Assembly (NCBI RefSeq): GCF_002999335.1
Contig: NW_020312425.1
Location: 186,001 to 250,000 of the forward strand
Source of the DNA: Cyclospora cayetanensis
Lineage: Eukaryota > Apicomplexa > Conoidasida > Eucoccidiorida > Eimeriidae
Direction of reading: 5' to 3'
Length of the DNA: 64,000 nt
Made by a program: the position numbers and the translations under genes. The notes beneath the pieces were generated by a model that ran no database searches, was not told where the DNA came from, and was given only the letters and a program-made list of their open reading frames with translations. Position 1 is the first letter of the stretch; the number at the start of each line of letters is the position of its first letter. Shown piece by piece: positions 44,066-55,059 of the stretch.

Positions 44066-47000
44066 TCAATCTGCCCGTTGCCTCTTTTCCCTCATCCTCT
44101 GCCTCCTGAAGCGCCTCAAAGAGATTACGAGAGATTTTTTATGGTCAGCCTGGCGGGCCTTCCGCATTTGCTGTTGTAGCAGCTCAGGCAGTGAGCCCGT
44201 GGGCCCATCCTTGGACGTCCGCTTGGCTGTGATCGACTCCACGGAGGAAGCTCTGGAAGTGTCTCCTTCAGCTGCCCACGGGCAAGGCCCTGGATAATCC
44301 TCCTCTAATAGGAGGTTTAAGGCAGCACTAGCCTCTGCACTGCTGTACAGCTCGTCCGTCTTCTGAACGTACTTACATTGCTCGGACTCAGGAATTTCTG
44401 ATGGCCTTAGGGCGTGCGCCACAGCGCGGCTGGAAGACATCCACATTAGACAAACCTCTCTCTGCATGGTAGAGTGCCACTTTTAGACTAAGTAAGGCTC
44501 ATCTGGACACGATAACATGCATGACTAAAATGAGGTACGAAAGAGAAGGAAGCAGAGAAACAGTGCTCCTGTACCTAATGTAGGCCCGTAGGTCCTTGAC
44601 ATCTGTGAGGGGTAGGACATCATAGTAGGGAATGTGCACGATGCGGAAACCTACAGCACAGGTCCAGACCCAAAGAGAAACGAATAGTATTGAATTCATG
44701 TGTTAGCAAAGGCAGCCATGCAGAACATCTGTACGATGGTATGTTAGACAGAAGGGGGCACAGTTCTCAGGCACCCACCTAGTTTGCCAAGTAGCCGGGA
44801 TTTGAACTTTGATGACGAATTCCTGAGGCCGTGCGGAATAAAATAAGACAGCGTGCGCCCCTCTCCATCTACCGATCCATGTTGTCCGCATAACTAAGTC
44901 GGTAGGGTTCCCCTCTTGTTGTTTTTTTCACCTTTGCCATTGGAGGTTAGTATGCTGTGCCCCTCGACCACCCCAGGGCCGTAGCCTCTATGTGGCATCA
45001 TAGACGCACCAGTGAAAAGAGTCCCTGTAAAAGTGTTGCGGGCCGTCCACCTCAACGACTACGGCTTTCGTTTTAAGGTCTTCTGCAGCTGAAAAAGGAC
45101 CACAGCAGCAGCAAATCAACCCCTTTTCACTGTATATCGGCCTCTGACCAGCGTCCCCCACCCTTAGGCTGTGATTAGAGGAAAGTGGGCACTACGGGAT
45201 AAGTGCAGCAAGATGACCACTAGAACGAGGAAAAGGCAGCATATGGTAGACGCGCACGAGCTTAGTAGGGGGCCGGGAAGGGACAGCCTTCCTTCACTAG
45301 CCTCTAGGTCCGTTTCCAGGCAGATTACTTGATATCAAGCTAGAAAACAGCATGACTTAAATAAGCTCTGTTAGTTAGCATCAAATTGCTCAAAGCAGGA
45401 GACCTACCAGAAGGAGACCATCCTCCATCGCGGGTCAAGAGACGACCCTGCAAAGCTTGTTGCTGCTGCGTGTAGACTTCTTCACCATTCAGCGGCTGTG
45501 CGAAGTCGACGGTGTATGGACCCACTGTAACCTGCAAGTACAGCCGGCAGACCTGCATCTACGGAGCCTGGGGGTTGAGCAGGACACATAGGCTGGGTGA
45601 AGTAGACGGAAAGTGTCGGGAGGCAGATACACATACATTGCTGCACGCAGGTGTATGTACTTAGAGTAATGCTGAAGAAGAAGATATACGGCTACAGTCA
45701 CACGCGACAGCTGTGTATGTAATAGGGACATAGTAGCGGCGGCTGCCTTGTCAACATCAGCGAATGTTGCTGTTATCACACTCTGTACACCGGTCCCTCG
45801 GCAAGAGCAGGACAGTAGGTTGGGGATGGAAGCGCGGGGGTGGAGCATGTATCCTGCTTATTTCTTGCCTCTGAGTAGTAGTGACACCGCAAGAAGGTAG
45901 CGGTTTTTGCTACCTTCTCCTGGAGCGCTGAGGTGCACGGCAGCTCAGGCGCTGTGACAGTCTCCCGAGCTTTCTGCAGTGTATCTTTTGCTCCCGCGCT
46001 TAATGAGCCAGCGGGAAAGGGCATATGGCCGGTTCTGAAGGCATAGAAGCAGTGTGAAGACGGGCATAGTCAAGACACCCAACAGCGGTACTTCTGGGTA
46101 ACAAAGCTCGAGAATGCGTTGCTCCGTTTAAAGTGCCATGAGACGATTCCCCCAGGTCCACCTTACCTGAACGCGAGTTCGACCGTATGCAGCTGCGAGA
46201 TGGCAGCAGTGGGGAGGGAGTGGATGTGTCGCAGCAGCTATAGCATAACAAAAACGCCCACGAGAGCAAAAGCCTTGACGGTGCAAGGAACAGAGGTCAG
46301 GTAGAAAGATACAGAAACAAATGCAGAGGCTGCCCAAACCATATAAAGCTTCTCAGAATGCCCACTCCTAGGGTGCGGAGTTTAGAGACCAAGGAACGCG
46401 CATAGCCAATGCCACGTCAAAAATGCACTGCAAGCCAGTTTCGGCACGGGCAGTGAAACCCCGGGGAAGAGCGAGAGCAACAGGCAGCACACAGGTGCTA
46501 GTGTTTGCCTTGCCTGGGAGAGAAGAGAGTCGAAGAGCGGCCGTTCATTTAGCCGGAAGTAGCTAAGAGCTAATAGCAGGTTCGTCGCACACTGCAGGCC
46601 CAGATTGTCCAACAGAGCTGCATGCGACACAAACCCTCGACATTGAGAGAGAACATGAAAGTGGTCGTAGAGAGGAACATTTGCGCGGCCACCAAGAAGT
46701 GTCATGCACGCAGAAACAGAAAAACCCATGTGCAGCCTCTAAACAAACCTCCACAGTGACAGAACATCCCACCAGGACTTTAAACCGGCGGTAGCTTCTG
46801 CTTTTGTTGTTTTTGCTTCTACTAGCTCAAGTGGTATAAGAGGACAGGGCGCAAGGAGTATGGGTACCTAGGCAACACCTGCACGCATTCTCACTGTTGC
46901 CTTCGGCCGCCCTAAGCCGTTTGAGGAGACATTCAGTAAGTCCAGGGTGCCAGAGGTCCAGGCGGTAGCAGTCGTATAATGCAAACGCGCAATCCTTGAG

Positions 47001-49587
47001 CTAAGAGCCACAAGAAAGCCGCACGACACACAGTAGGCTGCGTAGGGTCTCTCACGGGAGCCGCCCCCTCGTGTGTGTGTCTCCCCAAAGGAGCAGTAGG
47101 AAAGCCTAAGTAAGCCCACGTGCCTAGAGCTTCTGTGTATCCATAATGCTCGAACTGCCCATGAAAAACCATGCGCCTACGGCTAGCCGCGCAGCAATCC
47201 TTTGGTGGCCAGAGGTTGAGCGCACAACAAGCTTACAGTCAGGTGGTGCTGATCAGCTGCGAGCGTGAGAAGGTGCACAACCTCTCGCAGCACAGCAACA
47301 TCTCGCTTTTGCAGTTGTCCAAGACATCGCAGGATTCTCAATGTGTCCTTTGCTGCTGCCGCTGCTGCTACAGAAGCACCGGTAGAGTCCGCCTCGCCAT
47401 TCGACGCGAGAGCAAGTTGCGCCGCCAGCCTGATCAGGGCCTCGCAGAAAGCACGGTGATCTTACGTACTTCTTGACAGTTTGTTCCTAGCAAGAACACT
47501 GTCTCACGCGAGGGGTCTTGAGTGCCTAGATCCAAGCTCGCGACCCCTAAATTGTGCACTCTGGGGTTCGGTGGTATTTCTTACAAGGAAGAGACGTGCG
47601 GGAGGAGAGCTCCGATGAGCCGTTCGGGGTAGCAATTTAGGGCCCCCAGCGCAGATAGGATTTTTGCAGCCTCAGAGAGGGTGAGATCCATTACCCACTG
47701 TACAGGCAATCCGCAGAGGTCAAGCAACAACCGGCATCATCTGGAGGTTCTAGGCTTGCCTGGTGTTGCAGCTAAAGCGAGCAGTCTATGGGCACATGTG
47801 GAGATGAGGAAACGGGGCATCTGACAAAGCCCCATGACGCCCTAAAGACCCTAAGCTTTTTGCACAGTCTGCATGCCCGGAGACATTACCTCCACAAGGG
47901 CATCCGCGAGGCTCTTGAAGAGAGGCTGAAACTCTGTGGCCTTCAGCGCGGCAAAACAGCCTAAGCTTGCGATAAGAAGGGCCTTGTCCTCTTTCTCAAG
48001 GAGCCTCTGAGAGGCCGGCCGGCTAAAGCGGTGCTGCAGCCCGCGAGCTGAAGGTGGCACAGTCACAACTCTGCTGCAGCTAAGAGCTGCCTGAAAGGGG
48101 CAGGGCAAGGCTGGCGGAGAAGTAGCTCCAACAGCAACTGTGAGCAACAGCAAGCCCCTCGAGCAAGGCTGCAGGAAAAGCACAGGAACCAAGCGTCCCA
48201 CCTATCTCAGTTAGCAATGGCGCATGCAGGAGCTTTAGACGCTGGAGGGCCTCCAAGACGTGTGAAAGCGATCCCGCGTGTCGCAGGGTGTCGGGTGCCC
48301 CGGCAAGCCGCCCACAAACAACGCGTGCAGCCTGGAGAACAAGGACGCCATCTGGAGAAAAACGCAGCGCCAGTGGTAAAAGCAACACTTGCAGGTGTGC
48401 AGGGCTCTTGAAGTGCGAAGGGCACCCCCTGTGGAGACACAAAAGTTTACGCTCGGCTTACCAGGGAGCGGTGGCAAGCAAGAGAGGCCCAGTAGCAGCC
48501 AGGCAGCTTCAGAAGGAGATGAAGACCGCGAGGCTTCTGCGCATCGCCTAACAAGACATCGCCAGAACTCCTCAGGAAGCGCCGAAGGAGGAAGGGTCGC
48601 AGCAACTCCCAGGATTCCTGTGGCCGCAAGCAGAAACAGAGAAGAACGGTCTAAATGCAGCTTGCCTGAGTCAAAGCACAATGGAGGCTACGCCTGTTTC
48701 TGGGAGAGCAGCTCGCTGCCCCCGCTTGCCGAGGTTTTTTGGTCAAGAGGCAGCAACCAGGATCTGCTGCAGCTGCAGTGGACCCCAGAAGCCAGCCTCG
48801 TCCTCGATTGCCTGCAACCAAAGCGTGGCAACTCTCATAGCTGCTGCAAAAGTGACAAGACAGCAGCATCCGTAACGAAACGGTACAGCAGTACAGGCTC
48901 ACTGGGTAACTGCGATGGCAGTAGGAAATCTAGGGGGCGTTTCGTTATGATTAGGGCCCCTCGACCCAGGAGCAGGCAAAGCCCTCTTCTTCGCTCGGCT
49001 GCTGGTGCTGTTTTTGCCGCACTGGGAAACTCGGTGAGCAGGCGACCGAATACATGCAGGAGTAACAGCAGATCAGCGGCAGGCAGCTGCTGCAACACAG
49101 CAGCACTCAGCAGCGGGAGATAGGCACAGAGACAGTCCGCTGCTGCGACTCTGCCGTCAGGGCCATCACTGCTGCTGGAAACAAGATAGGCTTCAAGGCT
49201 TCGTCTGAGGGAACTCAGCTCAAAAGGGCGCTGCACATGGGAGTCGTCGTCATTCGGAAATGCGCCTGCTTGTCGCATCTCCAGAAGGCTGGAAAAGAAG
49301 GAGGCTTGAGCCAACGAGCTTCTTGGGCGAGAGCTCAACGAACTTGCGCAAAATGCATTTTTCAAGCCCGGAAGCGACGAAGCGGAGGCCCTCCGATCGG
49401 CTGGAAAGGCAAATCGCGACTGCAGTGGATGGATGAACCCCCCAAGCGGCGCGGCTACTGGCCGCAGCCGGCTCACAGGCAGAACAGATGCCCCAGAAAG
49501 GCCGCCATGAAGAGCTCGATGCAAGGGGGCGTAACCCAAATGCCGTGCATGCGGAGGCATGAAACTGAGATCTCCTGTTGCCTTCAT
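44066..49587 (-). CDS. RAP-domain RNA-binding protein, multi-exon
   Basis: The start codon is ATG 49587 (MKATGDLSFMPPHARHLGYA). Exon 1 runs to about 48860 and is helical (DGRVAAADCLCAYLPLLSAA). Further helical exons follow near 48650-48480, 48400-48220, 48180-47860, 47460-47250, 47100-46900, 46690-46500, 46010-45850 and 45540-45410; their borders are approximate. The RAP domain spans exons whose sites and phases agree: about 45086-45010 (KAVVVEVDGPQHFYRDSFHW), 44822-44779 (NSSSKFKSRLLGKL), 44650-44575 (GFRIVHIPYYDVLPLTDVKD), and the last exon 44429-44066. The EVDGPxHF signature and the final I-P-Y-Y/R-A-Y-I pattern are diagnostic. RAP proteins are greatly expanded in apicomplexans and mostly act in mitochondrial rRNA and RNA processing; the helical repeats would bind RNA. 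A Leu/Ala-rich start could carry a mitochondrial presequence. Unusually, about 120 basic residues follow the RAP domain, which normally ends the protein. Confidence 0.88.
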
Positions 49588-50589
49588 CCGGTAGGAGCGA
49601 AGGGACTGTGTGGGCTAAACGCCTACACAGCCTGTTGCTGCAAGGGTTTGCAGGCTTGCCCTAATGGTGCAAAGAACTGCAGCATGGGTGGATGAGGCCC
49701 TGGGGGGCCCCCAGCGTCATTATCGATTTCCCAAAAGGCATAAATCCCAAATCGAGGACCACGAGTACAGAACTGCTCTCACCAGAGGCAGAAAAAGGAC
49801 GAAGTCACCCCCGCTTTATAGGGCTTCGGCCTCTTTCCAGAGCGGTAGCTCTATAGTAAGCCACAGCGAAGCGCGCCACGTCCTGCGCTCCTACTGGAGG
49901 AGACCGAGAAGATGTTCGGAAAAAATAGAGGAAAAGCATTGAAACTCGAGGAAAACAGCATGACGCTAATAAAGCATTGAGGCATTTTAATGAACTATGC
50001 GAATACTCTCACATGAGCAGAGTAGGGCCCTATAGTATGGGCCCCAATGGGTGGGGGCCCCCACTGGGGCCCTGAAACTTCCGAGTCCATCAGGAAATTG
50101 GCTATTACAACGCTTCAGTCCAGCCTGTTCCTCACAGCCAAGTGTATTGCTTTCTTAGTTGTTCATGGGTTAGAGGTAGAGCGACTACGATGAAGGCTAA
50201 GCTCTTTGCTTTCTTGCACCCGTGAAGCGTCCCTACTTCGACTGCTCTCTGTTCGACTGGATGGCAATTCTTACCCCAGCACCGGTGAGTTAGGTGGGAA
50301 GTCTCCCAGTTGCTGTTACAGGGTACTGCTATACTTTGCAGCCCTCAGCTCGATGCTGTGGGAGGGACCTCACAACGCCGTGTCGCAAAAAGATACAACA
50401 GCGCCTCATCGGTTATTAGCTAAGCCTCTTGCTTCCTTCTCCTGGGTGGCAGCTAATCTTGCAACAAGGCTCTACTGCTGCTGGGGCTCGCCACCACAAT
50501 GGGCGCTGTTGCAGCGGGCTCAGGCAAACTAAGGCACTTTCTGCTGCACGGGTTGTATTTAATCAAGCATTAGTTTAAATGTGACTACT
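49588..50589. other. Upstream region of the RAP gene
   Basis: Should contain the promoter and 5' leader of the RAP gene. It carries several GGGCCC-centred palindromes (49704, 50025, 50050-50075). No exon is seen; the plus-strand frame at 50206-50532 has no recognisable content. Confidence 0.45.
50041..50071. repeat. GC-rich inverted repeat
   Basis: A 14-bp perfect palindrome (GTGGGGGCCCCCAC, 50051-50064) is flanked by GCCCCAATG on the left and TGGGGC on the right, extending an imperfect stem. Strong hairpin potential. Confidence 0.8.
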
Positions 50590-50770
50590 TACTTTTGCTG
50601 TCTGCAGTCATTCATTGCTGCAGAGTGGCAGTAGGTCGATCCGACAACTACAAAATTGGCATTTTGTGCCTGTGCGCTAGATGCTCTGTGCACATGAATG
50701 TGAATGCTCGGAGTGCTTGGAGGGTGCACCAATGCGCAACCTGCCTGTCCTTCTTCCCCCTGCCTAAACC
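50590..50770 (+). repeat. Dispersed repeat at the end of copy C
   Basis: GTGAATGCTCGGAGTGCTTG and GAGGGTGCA followed by CCTGTCCTTCTTCCCC match 58340-58410 in the same orientation and 61300-61390 in inverse orientation. It sits just past the integrase end of copy C, a position suiting an LTR. Confidence 0.6.
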
Positions 50771-53700
50771 CTAGAGCATGAGCGCAAGGAGAGCGAAAGC
50801 TCATTCGGAACTGGGCCCAATAATTTGATTCGTACTGGCTTAGGGCTTAAACTTCCTCCTTATGTAGAACTGAAGTGGAGTGTTACACCTATCTTTTTCT
50901 CCCCCCGCTCCCGCAGGATCCCAGTTTATCGGATGACTTTAGAAACTTTTGCTGGAACGGCAGTCGACGAGGCTAACAGATATATTTTCTGGATCATTTC
51001 ATGGAGGCTCAGTATTGGGCAAACTCTGCCTTTTGCAAAACTGGTACAACAAACGGTTACACATGGCACGAGGCGGCAATAGGGGCGGCATAACAATAGC
51101 TCCATACTAAGAAACTTTATTTTCAGTACGCAGACGTATGCGCAGCCTTCGGTTGTAGCGCATAGAGGGACCAGAAGGGCAACAATCCTTCAGGTTGGGA
51201 GCAGCGTCCACTGGCATGGCCAATGGTAAGAAATAAGGTGCACTTCGGGTCAGCAAAAATGCCATGTACGCTAGCTCGACAACTGGCAGGGACATCTCGT
51301 ACATTTTTGACAAGCGCTCAAGGCCATCCACGTGCGGGATTCGGAAGAATCATTCACGTTATGAGGAATCCCATGGAGCCCAGCACATGGAAAAGAAGCT
51401 GTATTTACGGAAGGTCAAGAGTCCGCAAGAAACAACCAAGAACATTTAGACGATCATCAACGAGACAAAAAACATTTGCCAGAAAGATAGCTAATAGCAA
51501 AATACATGAGTTCCGCAAGGCAACGTTGTCTGGCAAGGCGGAGAAATTGCGAGCAGCATCGATTTTTATCACTGACCTCACAACAGTCGCGAACATATGC
51601 CCAATCTAGGAAATATTACTGAACCTAACACTCTTTGCCCCGTGACTCCTTTTAAACAAGTAATTACCGAAGTGTCCAAATCTAGCTCCACACGACCAGC
51701 GAACCACTGCACAGCCCTTTCATTCACTTCGCGCCGGTGCTCAACCGGTACCATGTGCACTGGATTTACGTTGGAAGTGTGATATATAGGTTTCAGAAGC
51801 ATGTTAGTCTCCTCTTGGCATCAACCTGCTTTGGGGATTGGCCCAAAACACAAGTTCAAAGTCCTTGTTATGCATGTCTCAGGCCCACGAACACATACTG
51901 CAGGAGTATGTGATAAGGCTTTCACATTACCGCCTTGTAGTCAAGATATATGGCTTACATTAGCACAAACACATGAGAGCACAGATATCTCGGTAGAGAA
52001 CCCAACAAGTGCTACTTTTATGTACCTGCTTCATTCGCAGATTTGGGTCACCCAATTCAGCTAAACTGGATCCTCTGTGTTTTGTTGGCTGCTTTCTCTC
52101 TAGTCAGCTGTATCTAGGAATCAGCTGTCTGTGTCAAGTTCTTAGACAGGTGTTCGAAAGTCATGATGTTAAAGGGATCACCTCCAAATGTAAGCCAACT
52201 AGATAGCTCAAGCACCTAAAGAAAAGGTCTCTGTAGTCCCATTGCTGAGCTTCACAAGCTTGAATATTTCTTTGCATGCTACAGCGCTAGTATTACTGTT
52301 AGTTCTTTGGCAGGCATTGGAAGAGCACAATTCAGATTACATATGCTCGGGGCGGCAATCCGAGTTACAACACAACGACTCCATAGTGAAGTCCTGCCCA
52401 CCACTTGCTAAGCCAGCTTACTACAGCTCCCTTGAGTTCCAGACTACATGTTTCATAAGAGAATATAAGATTCTTTTCCCCCAAAATAGTCAGACGCTTA
52501 GAATCTTGACCGTTAATTATCGCTTCGCCCCTACTGCAGCTATTCAATCCCCGAGAAGTGTTTTGCTAGGCACACTGTGAACCGTTGCATCATTCAACCA
52601 GATCCTAATTGAACTCACACGGAAAATTTCCTTGTCTTGTGGTCTGCCAGAACTATGGCATCTGTGCTCTCCAATATTGAAATCACGGTGGGTTGTCTCT
52701 CGAGTCTTCGAATTGCATTTTCTTTTCCATGAATCCCTTTTCGTTCTAGTACTCAGTAAAATTTGCTATAATTTGTCCCTGTTTTAAAGTATATGCCCTG
52801 AAATTTGCTGCATACTCAGTTGTGCGTGAAGGCATACAATGAAAAGCTGAAAACGCAATTACAAATACACATACTAGATAGCAACTAGTACGCTTGAGTC
52901 CCGTTGGAATGGCAATACGGGTGAGTTTCCAGAGCCGCCGGAGGAAAGTGCAAAGCGAATTAAACTCTCTGATGTCGAGTATACTTTAGAAATGAATGGT
53001 GTGAGCCTATAAGTGTTGACCTGCAAGCCCCTAGTGGATTTCCACAAAGGGCACGTTGACTGCGAGTGCTAAGATACTTGAGCATTTGACTCTATTTCAT
53101 GTTTGGTGCGCTATGTGGCCACTTTTGAACACCTCTACATTTTCTTTCTCAAGGTGACATTAGGGTGCTATTGGGATACTAGTCGGGGATGCTGTGAGAT
53201 TTTTAGATGATCATTAAGGTTTCTCACCCGGCAGCACGTCCACGAGGAATTTGCTGAGGTCTGTCCATATGCCGCTGAACGTAAAAACTGGAGTTACATA
53301 TTACTTATTCCGCATGACGACATTGAATCCTTTGGCATCTGATCGAAAGAAATGACTTCAAGAAAGTTCCGTTTCAAAGAAAAGGCTCACACAAGGAACA
53401 AGGAAATCCCACGCTTTCATGCAAACAATTGCTGCACAATGCAGCACGTGAGCTCTCGCTTCCACTGTGCGCATTTGACCTACCGAAGCCGACTAGGCTA
53501 TATACGAACACGCCAACCACTTATTGTTAAGATGTGGAGTAGTGCGAGTACTAGTGAGAAATTCTTTCCTTCCACATGGTCAGGCGTATCTTCTTTCACT
53601 GTTATATTAACTGAACAGTATCGAATCGAAGACCCTCCATGTGCTTTGTGCAGACCTAAATGCACTTGATACCCAGTTGGGTCACACGCAAGCTAAAAAG

Positions 53701-54400
53701 AGCACCAAATACCCAGTATCCTCGTTTAGCGCACAATTTAGTGATTTGCCTTCAACAGGCACAGAACTCCCTTCTGTACTTCTTTAGGCACTAATCAGCA
53801 TGACTGGAGAGAAGGGACCTATACTAGATTCAATATTTGAAAGAACTGAAAAGCGCAAGAGTTTTAACGCACGCGTCAGCACTCGCGGGGGTTCAACTCG
53901 GTAGAGAGGTCTGGCACTAGTTTGGCCCTAGCCAAGTCAGGCAAGTTTCTTTTTAATTTGCTTTTAATTTTCCCGTGGCTTTCTGCTCACCGTAATCGCC
54001 ACTTCATCTCTACCGTTTTATCAGGTCCTATTAATTCGGGGGCAATCGCACATATTGCGTTCGTCAGACGCTAATCTAGAAAACTCGTTGTATCGGAGAA
54101 TTAAGCTCACATGTAAGGCTCCTGCTCACAAAATAATCCTCCAGTTAGAGAACTTACTAGCCGATAGATACAATGCATTTGAAAGACGGAGTTTCTGTAC
54201 ATCGCTTTACAAAGTATAAGCATACCGGTGAAGCCTGAGAGCAATATTCAAAGAAAGCCTAGCAGAGCTACTTTACTTGCGACAACTTCAAAAATGTTTC
54301 CACTTTGTCTCTTTGCCGTTAAACCTCGGTGGCGCTTACTGACGTTCTATACGTGACAGTACCTACAGTATGCTCCCTTCACTAAAAATAGAATTCGATG
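50590..54400 (-). mobile_element. Decayed Ty3/gypsy retrotransposon, copy C
   Basis: Minus-strand translation shows a degenerate pol in RT-RNase H-integrase order. Near 53290-53230 there is TFSGIWTDLSKFLV, matching the RT segment just before the YxDD box; the catalytic box itself is destroyed. Near 52480-52390 there is SYETCSLELKGAVVSWLSKW, matching the RNase H segment around the catalytic Glu (E..LLAVV). At 51300-51150 there is LPVVELAYMAFLLTRSAPYF, the integrase ELAYN...S..SPF motif. At 51060-50940 there is a weak match to the AQ..MK..AD..R..F region of integrase (AEFAQY, ASMK, SRKYI), with stops. The right end is a guess; gag was not identified. Many stops and frameshifts make it inactive. 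Confidence 0.6.
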
Positions 54401-55059
54401 TTTGGCTAGTTGTTTGGCATGGCATCTTCACCGTGCCCCACGTCACCAAGAGGTTGCTCATGCAACCGCGAGTGACAATCGGATAGAACATAGACTTTCC
54501 TGAAAGCATTTGCACAAGTTAATGTAGTCGAAGGCTGTTTAGAAACGATCCAAAAAAGGGTTTCTCTATACCACTTCCTCTTCAGGTAGCAGGCACGAAC
54601 CCTTACTCTACACCAAAGGGGCCAATGGAATGTGCATGCGTTAGTGCTTTGTTGACAAATCCATCCTTCTTTTGCATAGTCAAAGGAGGCTATCCGACTG
54701 ACAGCAGAGGCAGCGAACATTGATGGAAGCACTCTGCGTCAATAAAAAGAACCGCGGGCACAATCACCCCCACTTCAACCCTCCAAGGGGGGCAGTGCGA
54801 TGCAATTATATTAATTAGCAGCTTTTGTCGCAAGACGCGCTCTACACAGCGGCATAGTCCACCAAAGCGATAAGCAGCAGGCATCACTCTCGCGCGGTAC
54901 ACATTGAGTTCCCCATACATCATAAAAATAAAAAAAGCCTTAAAGACGAGCAAAACTACACGGCGCGTCCCAGATATGAGACTATAAAGCCAGAATCCAG
55001 CTCCACAGTCCACTAAATCATTGAATACCTCCACATCTTACATTGTGCGTAACATACTA
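54401..55059. other. Gene-free interval
   Basis: A hydrophobic minus-strand frame (54690-55034) has no ATG start and no homology that I recognise. Nothing else is supported. Confidence 0.4.

Noticed and set aside
50762..50772. AAACCCT, the coccidian-type telomere heptamer
   Set aside because: Occurs only once here, not in tandem, so it does not indicate a telomere or interstitial telomeric repeat.
54690..55034. Hydrophobic 114-codon minus-strand frame
   Set aside because: Begins with GTG, has no ATG at a sensible place, and no recognisable similarity.
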